Position numbers and translations under genes: made by a program
Source: Clostridiales bacterium UBA4717
GTDB lineage: Bacteria > Bacillota > Clostridia > Oscillospirales > CAG-272
Reading direction: 5' to 3'
DNA: 8,678 nucleotides
NCBI GenBank assembly: GCA_002404395.1
Contig: DHJP01000009.1
Location: 1 to 8,678, forward strand
The notes under the pieces: model-generated
Databases searched by the model: none
What the model was told of the DNA's origin: nothing
The model's input: the letters and a program-made list of their open reading frames with translations, nothing else
Shown here: positions 4,296 to 8,678 of the stretch, in pieces
How positions within the stretch are numbered: the stretch's first letter is position 1
Layout: each line of letters opens with the position of its first letter

Positions 4296-5399
4296 ATGAA
4301 AAGTAAAAAAGCATTTAAGATTATTGATCTTGCACTGCTCGTTGCTCTTTTCGCGGCGGTCATTTTGATTGACCGCGTGCTTCCGTCATACGATGTTAAG
4401 GCAAAGGTGCTTCAGAAAGGCGCGGTATTTGCGCTTGTGGCAGTTTCGATGAATATGCTCAACGGCTTTACCGGACTGTTTTCACTCGGCCAGGCGGGAT
4501 TTATGCTGCTTGGCGCATACACATATGCGATCTTTACGATTCCGGTTGCAGACCGCGTATCGGTGTATAAATATTATACCACTACGGCTGCCGATGGAAC
4601 GGTGCAGGGCGGTCTCGTGCAGTTTGCGCTTCCGATCGCGGTATCCATACTGCTTGCGGGACTTGTTGCCGCAATATTTGCTTTCATTATCGGTCTGCCG
4701 GTGCTCAGACTTAAAAGCGACTATCTTGCAATAGCTACGCTCGGATTTGCGGAGATACTCCGCGCCCTCTGTCAGTGGAAGGGACTCGGCGTGCTTACCA
4801 ACGGTTCTAACCAGCTCAGAAAATATCCTTACTTCACTAATATTACCGCATACTTTGCGGTTGCCGCCATATGCATTGCCGTTATCGGGCTTTTGATCCG
4901 CTCTACCTACGGCAGAGCTTTCAAGGCGATCCGCGATGATGAGGTCGCGGCTGAAGCTATGGGTATCAATCTTACCAAGCATAAAATGATCTCGTTTGTA
5001 ACCAGCTCATTTTTTGCCGGGATCGGCGGCGCATTGTTTGCAATGTATCAGAATACGATCCAGGCGAAGCCCTTTACAACGACTTTGACTTATGAAATAC
5101 TGCTTATCGTCGTTATCGGCGGTATCGGAAGCCTCAGCGGTTCGGTGCTTGCAAGCTTTCTCTATATTGCCTGCTCCGAATGGTGGCTCAGATTTCTGGA
5201 TACCGAGGGAGTCATTCCCGGCGTGACCAGAAACGGTTTCAGACTTGTGGTGTTCTCGGCGGTAATAATGATAATAGTTTTGTTCTTCCGCCGCGGAATA
5301 ATGGGTACAAACGAGCTTTCCTCCGAAAGAATTTACTGCTTTTTCAAAAGGCTGTTTGCCAAGAAAAAGAGCGGCAGTGCGACAGGGGAGGATAAATAA
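4296..5399 (+). CDS. livM: Branched-chain amino acid ABC transporter permease LivM
   Basis: A 367-residue integral membrane partner of LivH. Typical LivM segments are present: NGFTGLFSLGQAGFMLLGAY (56-75), LPVLRLKSDYLAIATLGFAE (134-153), the cytoplasmic coupling loop GRAFKAIRDDEVAAEAMGIN (206-225) that contacts the ATPases, and VIGGIGSLSGSVLAS (273-287). The C-terminus RRGIMG (332-337) plus a Lys-rich cytoplasmic tail (351-367) follows the last helix. A polar, Tyr/Thr-rich loop (about 84-107) interrupts the early helices and is probably extracytoplasmic. The start has an excellent AAGGAGG (4283-4289) overlapping the livH stop, with a gap of only 11 nt. It lacks the extra N-terminal region of the 425-residue E. 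coli LivM. Confidence 0.94.
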   Translation: MKSKKAFKIIDLALLVALFAAVILIDRVLPSYDVKAKVLQKGAVFALVAVSMNMLNGFTGLFSLGQAGFMLLGAYTYAIFTIPVADRVSVYKYYTTTAADGTVQGGLVQFALPIAVSILLAGLVAAIFAFIIGLPVLRLKSDYLAIATLGFAEILRALCQWKGLGVLTNGSNQLRKYPYFTNITAYFAVAAICIAVIGLLIRSTYGRAFKAIRDDEVAAEAMGINLTKHKMISFVTSSFFAGIGGALFAMYQNTIQAKPFTTTLTYEILLIVVIGGIGSLSGSVLASFLYIACSEWWLRFLDTEGVIPGVTRNGFRLVVFSAVIMIIVLFFRRGIMGTNELSSERIYCFFKRLFAKKKSGSATGEDK

Positions 5400-6242
5400 A
5401 TGAGCGAGAATGTACTGAGACTTGAAAATATAACCATGCAGTTCGGCGGAGTTGTGGCGGTAAACGATCTTTCGCTTGAGGTAAACAAGGGCGAGATCGT
5501 ATCGCTTATCGGACCCAACGGAGCCGGAAAAACGACCGTATTTAATGTCGTCACAGGCGTGTACGAGCCGACTAACGGCGCGGTATACTACGACGGCAAA
5601 GCGATAATATCCAATCGCCCGCGCGGCAAAATGAAAAAGCTTTACGCCGGAACGAACGACGGCAAATTCACCGAGGTGATCTCCAAAACCCCGGACAAGA
5701 TCACCGAGCTCGGCGTAGCGAGGACTTTCCAGAATATCAGACTTTTCAAGTCTATGACGGTGTTTGAAAATGTGCTTGTGGCTATGCATATGAGGCGTAA
5801 GAGCAATCTGTTCACGGCTACGTTTATGCTCAACCACAAGGAAGAAAAGGCAATGCGCAAGGCGGCGGAGGAGCTGCTTGCCGATGTCGGATTGCTTGAT
5901 GTGAAAGACGAGCTTGCGGTGTCGCTTCCTTACGGAAAGCAGCGTTATCTTGAGATCGCGCGCGCGCTTGCTACCAAACCGTCGCTTTTGCTGCTTGATG
6001 AACCGGCTGCCGGCATGAACCCGCAGGAGACTATGGAGCTTACCGAGTTTATCAATCAGGTGCGCAAAAATTTCGGCGTTACCATACTTATGATCGAGCA
6101 TCATATGAATCTGGTCATGGATATTTCGGACCGGATCTATGTTATCGACTTCGGAAAAATGATCGCTTCCGGTACTCCGGCAGAGGTTCAGAAGAACCAA
6201 AAGGTCATCGATGCATACCTGGGGGTGGCGGAAAATGAGTAA
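5400..6242 (+). CDS. livG: Branched-chain amino acid ABC transporter ATP-binding protein LivG
   Basis: A 280-residue cytoplasmic ATPase subunit that pairs with LivF under the LivHM channel. Nucleotide-binding motifs in order: Walker A GPNGAGKTT (38-46), Q-loop Q111 in ARTFQNIRLF, the LivG-type degenerate signature LPYGKQR (176-182), Walker B LLLLDE (196-201, catalytic E201), and switch His234 in IEHHM. PAAGMNP and the C-terminal DAYLG are LivG hallmarks. It is about 25 residues longer than the 255-residue E. coli LivG; the extra length is a Lys/Asp-rich insertion (about 72-99) between the Walker A half-domain and the Q-loop. The start ATG overlaps no coding sequence (livM TAA ends at 5399), and GGGGAGG (5385-5391) lies 8 nt upstream. 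The 3' end overlaps livF by 8 nt. Confidence 0.95.
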   Translation: MSENVLRLENITMQFGGVVAVNDLSLEVNKGEIVSLIGPNGAGKTTVFNVVTGVYEPTNGAVYYDGKAIISNRPRGKMKKLYAGTNDGKFTEVISKTPDKITELGVARTFQNIRLFKSMTVFENVLVAMHMRRKSNLFTATFMLNHKEEKAMRKAAEELLADVGLLDVKDELAVSLPYGKQRYLEIARALATKPSLLLLDEPAAGMNPQETMELTEFINQVRKNFGVTILMIEHHMNLVMDISDRIYVIDFGKMIASGTPAEVQKNQKVIDAYLGVAENE

Positions 6243-6951
6243 TTTGCTTGAAATCAGAAACCTTGTAGTATCTTACGGCGGGATCGAAGCGGTGAAAAAT
6301 ATATCGCTTGACGTCCCTGAGGGAGAAATAGTTACGCTTATCGGTGCGAACGGCGCCGGAAAGAGCACAACGCTTAAAACGATCGCCGGTCTTATCAGAC
6401 CGAAAAATGCCTCGATAAAATATAAGGGTACTGAGCTTGTCGGAAAATCGCCCGACGCGATCGTTAAGCAGGGTATTACGCTGGTGCCTGAGGGACGCCG
6501 CGTTTTCCCCAATCTTACGGTCAAGGAAAACCTTCGCATAGGCGCATATCTGAGGCATGACAATCTTGAATCCGATATTGAATATGTATACGGACTTTTT
6601 CCGAGGCTCAAGGAGCGTGAGTGGCAGTTCGCCGGTACGCTTTCGGGCGGTGAGCAGCAAATGCTCGCGGTCGGAAGAGCGCTGATGAGCCGTCCGTCGC
6701 TTATCATGATGGACGAGCCGTCGCTCGGCTTGGCTCCGCTTATCGTCAAGAGCATTTTTGAGATAATAAAGACGATAAACAAGCAGGGAATAACCGTATT
6801 GCTTATTGAGCAGAATGCAAATATGGCGCTTCAGGTGGCAGATACCGCATATGTGCTTGAGACCGGAGATATTACGATGACCGGTACCGGCGCGGAATTG
6901 CTTGCCGATGAACGCATAAAGGAAGCATATCTCGGTAAGAGCAAAGAGTAA
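6235..6951 (+). CDS. livF: Branched-chain amino acid ABC transporter ATP-binding protein LivF
   Basis: A 238-residue ATPase, the usual LivF size. Motifs: Walker [10 protein letters not shown] (37-45), the Q-loop position occupied by E86 in [10 protein letters not shown] (the LivF norm), signature LSGGEQQ (136-142), Walker B LIMMDE (156-161) and Q193 where most ABC proteins have the switch His (LLIEQNAN). The last is also standard for LivF, so LivG carries the classic switch His. The ATG at 6235 is preferred to an in-frame ATG at 6211 because [10 protein letters not shown] is the normal N-terminus and the longer form would lie deep inside livG. The 8-nt overlap with livG and only a weak GGTGG upstream suggest translational coupling. 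This completes the JHMGF gene order. Confidence 0.95.
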   Translation: MSNLLEIRNLVVSYGGIEAVKNISLDVPEGEIVTLIGANGAGKSTTLKTIAGLIRPKNASIKYKGTELVGKSPDAIVKQGITLVPEGRRVFPNLTVKENLRIGAYLRHDNLESDIEYVYGLFPRLKEREWQFAGTLSGGEQQMLAVGRALMSRPSLIMMDEPSLGLAPLIVKSIFEIIKTINKQGITVLLIEQNANMALQVADTAYVLETGDITMTGTGAELLADERIKEAYLGKSKE

Positions 6952-6952
6952 T

Positions 6953-7006
6953 GCTTGCATGATTTCAGCAAGCGTGAGCTGCACGGCAGTGAACAGCACT
7001 GCCGTG
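6953..7006 (+). terminator. Two hairpins after livF without a U-tract (partial terminator or mRNA 3'-end structure)
   Basis: GCTTGC (6953-6958)/GCAAGC (6968-6973) starts 1 nt after the livF stop. CACGGCAGTG (6982-6991)/CACTGCCGTG (6997-7006) is a perfect 10-bp stem with a 5-nt loop. The flank is TTATACACC, not a T-run, so full intrinsic termination is doubtful; partial termination, RNA stabilisation or processing are alternatives. Confidence 0.45.
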
Positions 7007-7026
7007 TTATACACCCGGCAAGTCAG

Positions 7027-7051
7027 AAAGGAGGACCTTCGCCAGAAGGTC
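7027..7051 (+). promoter_or_regulatory. asnS Shine-Dalgarno followed by a spacer hairpin
   Basis: AAAGGAGG (7027-7034) is the strongest ribosome site in the window but lies 26 nt from the ATG at 7061. Between them GACCTTC (7034-7040) pairs perfectly with GAAGGTC (7045-7051) around GCCA. Folding the hairpin reduces the effective spacing to about 9-10 nt. Without folding, AGAAGG (7044-7049) would be a weak alternative site at 11 nt. No in-frame ATG, GTG or TTG lies at normal distance from AAAGGAGG. Confidence 0.6.
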
Positions 7052-7060
7052 AGTCGCAAA

Positions 7061-8455
7061 ATGAAAAGAGAGCTTATTAAAAACATCTACGGCAGTCTTA
7101 ACGACTACTCCGGAAAAAAAATCGTTTTGGGAGGTTGGGCGCGCAGCGTCAGAGACAGTAAGGCGTTTGGCTTTATCGACCTTAATGACGGCAGCTGCTT
7201 CAAGTGCGCTCAGGTGGTCTTTGAGCGCGAGAAGCTTGAAAACTACGATGAGATTGCAAAGCTTAATGTAGGCTCGGCTGTGGTGGTCACGGGAATCGTT
7301 GTTATCACGCCCGAGATGAAGCAGCCTTTTGAGATCAAGGCGGAGCGTATAGATGTAGAAGGTCTTTCGACCCCGGATTATCCGCTTCAGAAAAAACGTC
7401 ACACGGTTGAATATCTCAGAGAGCAGGCATATCTGCGCCCGAGGACGAATCTGTTCTCGGCGGTGTTCCGTGTGCGCAGCGAGGCGGCGTTTGCGATCCA
7501 TAAGTTCTTCCATGACAGAGGCTTTGTATATGTTCACACTCCGTTGATAACCGGTTCGGACTGCGAGGGCGCGGGCGAGATGTTCAGAGTTACCACGCTT
7601 GACCTTAACAATGTTCCGAAAACCGATGACGGAAAGGTTGATTTTTCAAAGGACTTTTTCGGAAAGAGCGCAAATCTCACGGTGTCGGGGCAGCTTGAAG
7701 GCGAGACCTATGCAATGGCATTCGGTAATATTTACACCTTCGGTCCGACTTTCCGTGCCGAAAACTCCAATACCGCGCGCCATGCGGCGGAATTCTGGAT
7801 GATCGAACCCGAGATCGCGTTTGCCGATCTTAACGACAATATGCAGCTTGCGTGGGACATGATAACCTATATCATTCGCCATGTGCTTGAGAATTGCGCG
7901 CAGGAGCTTGAATTTTTCAACAGTTTTGTTGACAAGACTCTGCTTGAGAGACTTAATGCGCTTGCAAACAGCGACTATGAGAAGGTGACTTACACCGAGG
8001 CGATAGAGCTGCTCAAAAAGAGCGGGGCAGAGTTCAAATACCCGGTTGATTGGGGTTGCGACCTTCAGACCGAACACGAGCGCTATCTGACCGAGCAGAT
8101 CTACAAGAAGCCGGTATTTGTAATTGACTATCCCAAGGAGATCAAGTCGTTCTATATGCGCCTCAACGATGATAACAAGACGGTTGCGGCGATGGATCTG
8201 CTTGTGCCGGGCGTCGGTGAGATAATCGGAGGAAGTCAGAGAGAAGAACGGCTTGGCGTGCTTAAGGCAAGAATGGACGAGCTCGGATTGAAAGAAGAGG
8301 ATTATTGGTGGTACGTGAACCTGAGACGTTTCGGAGGTACCAAGCACGCCGGATACGGACTCGGATTTGAACGTATCATAATGTATCTGACCGGCGTATC
8401 GAATATACGCGATGTAATCCCATATCCCCGCACGGTCGGAAATGCCGAGTATTGA
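7061..8455 (+). CDS. asnS: Asparaginyl-tRNA synthetase
   Basis: A 464-residue class IIb aminoacyl-tRNA synthetase that attaches asparagine to tRNA-Asn in the cytoplasm; full length compared with E. coli AsnS (466). An N-terminal OB-fold anticodon-binding domain (about 1-105; [18 protein letters not shown] at 24-41) precedes the catalytic core. Class II motif 1 is around [20 protein letters not shown] (149-168), motif 2 is [20 protein letters not shown] (230-249) with R232 and E234, and motif 3 is [15 protein letters not shown] (431-445) with R438. No AspRS-type GAD insertion is present, and [11 protein letters not shown] is typical of AsnRS. An internal segment [20 protein letters not shown] (181-200) is the usual AsnRS insertion. 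The ATG at 7061 gives the standard N-terminus. No promoter or T-box is visible upstream, so read-through from the liv operon is possible. Confidence 0.97.
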   Translation: MKRELIKNIYGSLNDYSGKKIVLGGWARSVRDSKAFGFIDLNDGSCFKCAQVVFEREKLENYDEIAKLNVGSAVVVTGIVVITPEMKQPFEIKAERIDVEGLSTPDYPLQKKRHTVEYLREQAYLRPRTNLFSAVFRVRSEAAFAIHKFFHDRGFVYVHTPLITGSDCEGAGEMFRVTTLDLNNVPKTDDGKVDFSKDFFGKSANLTVSGQLEGETYAMAFGNIYTFGPTFRAENSNTARHAAEFWMIEPEIAFADLNDNMQLAWDMITYIIRHVLENCAQELEFFNSFVDKTLLERLNALANSDYEKVTYTEAIELLKKSGAEFKYPVDWGCDLQTEHERYLTEQIYKKPVFVIDYPKEIKSFYMRLNDDNKTVAAMDLLVPGVGEIIGGSQREERLGVLKARMDELGLKEEDYWWYVNLRRFGGTKHAGYGLGFERIIMYLTGVSNIRDVIPYPRTVGNAEY

Positions 8456-8488
8456 TCAAAAAGCGGTGCTGTCAGAAAAACGATGTTT

Positions 8489-8520
8489 TCAGCGGTAAAA
8501 CGGCGGTGCTTTGCCGCTGA
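8489..8520 (+). other. Hairpin in the asnS 3' untranslated region
   Basis: TCAGCGGTAAA (8489-8499) pairs with TTTGCCGCTGA (8510-8520) with one G-U, around a 10-nt loop. It is followed by GACAATG, not a T-run, so it is probably an accessory structure ahead of the true terminator. Confidence 0.4.
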
Positions 8521-8533
8521 GACAATGTTTACG

Positions 8534-8575
8534 GCGGTGTAAAAAACTCATCTTGAGTTTTTTACACCGCTTTTT
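8534..8575 (+). terminator. Strong Rho-independent terminator after asnS
   Basis: GCGGTGTAAAAAACTCA (8534-8550) and its exact complement (8554-8570) form a 17-bp perfect stem with loop TCT, followed by TTTTT (8571-8575). It ends the liv-asnS transcription block. The A6/T6 in the stem means the reverse direction lacks an equally good U-tract. Confidence 0.92.
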
Positions 8576-8678
8576 GTATGCGTATTGCAGACTGACCGTC
8601 TGATTTTGTAACCTGCCCGAAAGATATTCATTTTGGCAAAATTGTGTATTTCATTAAATTTTGTAGGTTTGTCAATGA
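8576..8678. other. Non-coding tail; no gene seen
   Basis: An AT-rich stretch after the terminator with no ORF. CAGAC (8588-8592)/GTCTG (8598-8602) followed by ATTTTG is a weak hairpin. TTGGCA (8633-8638) with TTAAAT or TAAATT 15-16 nt later is at best a poor plus-strand promoter for a gene beyond the window. Confidence 0.3.

Noticed and set aside
8670..8675. Perfect minus-strand TTGACA at the window end
   Set aside because: No acceptable -10 lies 16-18 nt downstream (GAAATA/AAATAC), and the transcript would run straight into the asnS terminator region with no gene to serve.

Overview
The window looks like a chromosomal segment of a Gram-positive, anaerobic Clostridia-type bacterium (Oscillospiraceae/Ruminococcaceae-like). 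Three things suggest this: strong AGGAGG-type ribosome binding sites, a lipoprotein-type solute-binding protein in place of a free periplasmic one, and the DtxR and Crp/Fnr regulator types present. Base composition is moderate and even across the genes. The taxonomic placement is an inference; no rRNA or other marker is present.

Layout. The last 35 codons of an unrecognised plus-strand gene (1-108) end at a hairpin terminator (138-163). Two regulator genes follow on the minus strand: a short DtxR-family metalloregulator (234-608) and, upstream of it in transcription, a Crp/Fnr-family regulator (730-1413). Each has its own sigma-A-like promoter. From about 1578 the plus strand carries a complete ABC importer operon of the branched-chain amino acid (LIV/HAAT) class: lipoprotein receptor livJ/K (1824-3023), permeases livH (3406-4284) and livM (4296-5399), and ATPases livG (5400-6242) and livF (6235-6951). 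Asparaginyl-tRNA synthetase asnS (7061-8455) follows 109 nt later with no promoter I can recognise between them. A 17-bp intrinsic terminator (8534-8575) closes the block.

How it works together. The lipoprotein would capture a hydrophobic or branched-chain amino acid at the outer face of the membrane, LivH/LivM would form the channel, and LivG/LivF would hydrolyse ATP. The Crp/Fnr gene is divergent from livJ, which makes it a candidate local regulator, although no contact is demonstrated. The DtxR protein keeps the Met-Cys-Glu-His metal site of iron-sensing DtxR/IdeR, not the Asp/Glu site of MntR.

The genes are ordinary; the non-coding spaces are the less ordinary part. Features there: (i) a 6-3-6 hairpin directly followed by ATGGA precedes both livJ and livH, and the two copies differ by compensatory base-pair changes; (ii) a 9-bp inverted repeat beginning at the livJ transcription start could close a structured leader followed by a U-rich run; (iii) a roughly 138-nt imperfect inverted repeat separates the receptor gene from the permease genes; (iv) the strong Shine-Dalgarno of asnS is separated from its ATG by a 7-bp hairpin. 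I found no mobile element genes, CRISPR array, tRNA or rRNA, and no evidence for a novel protein-based system.
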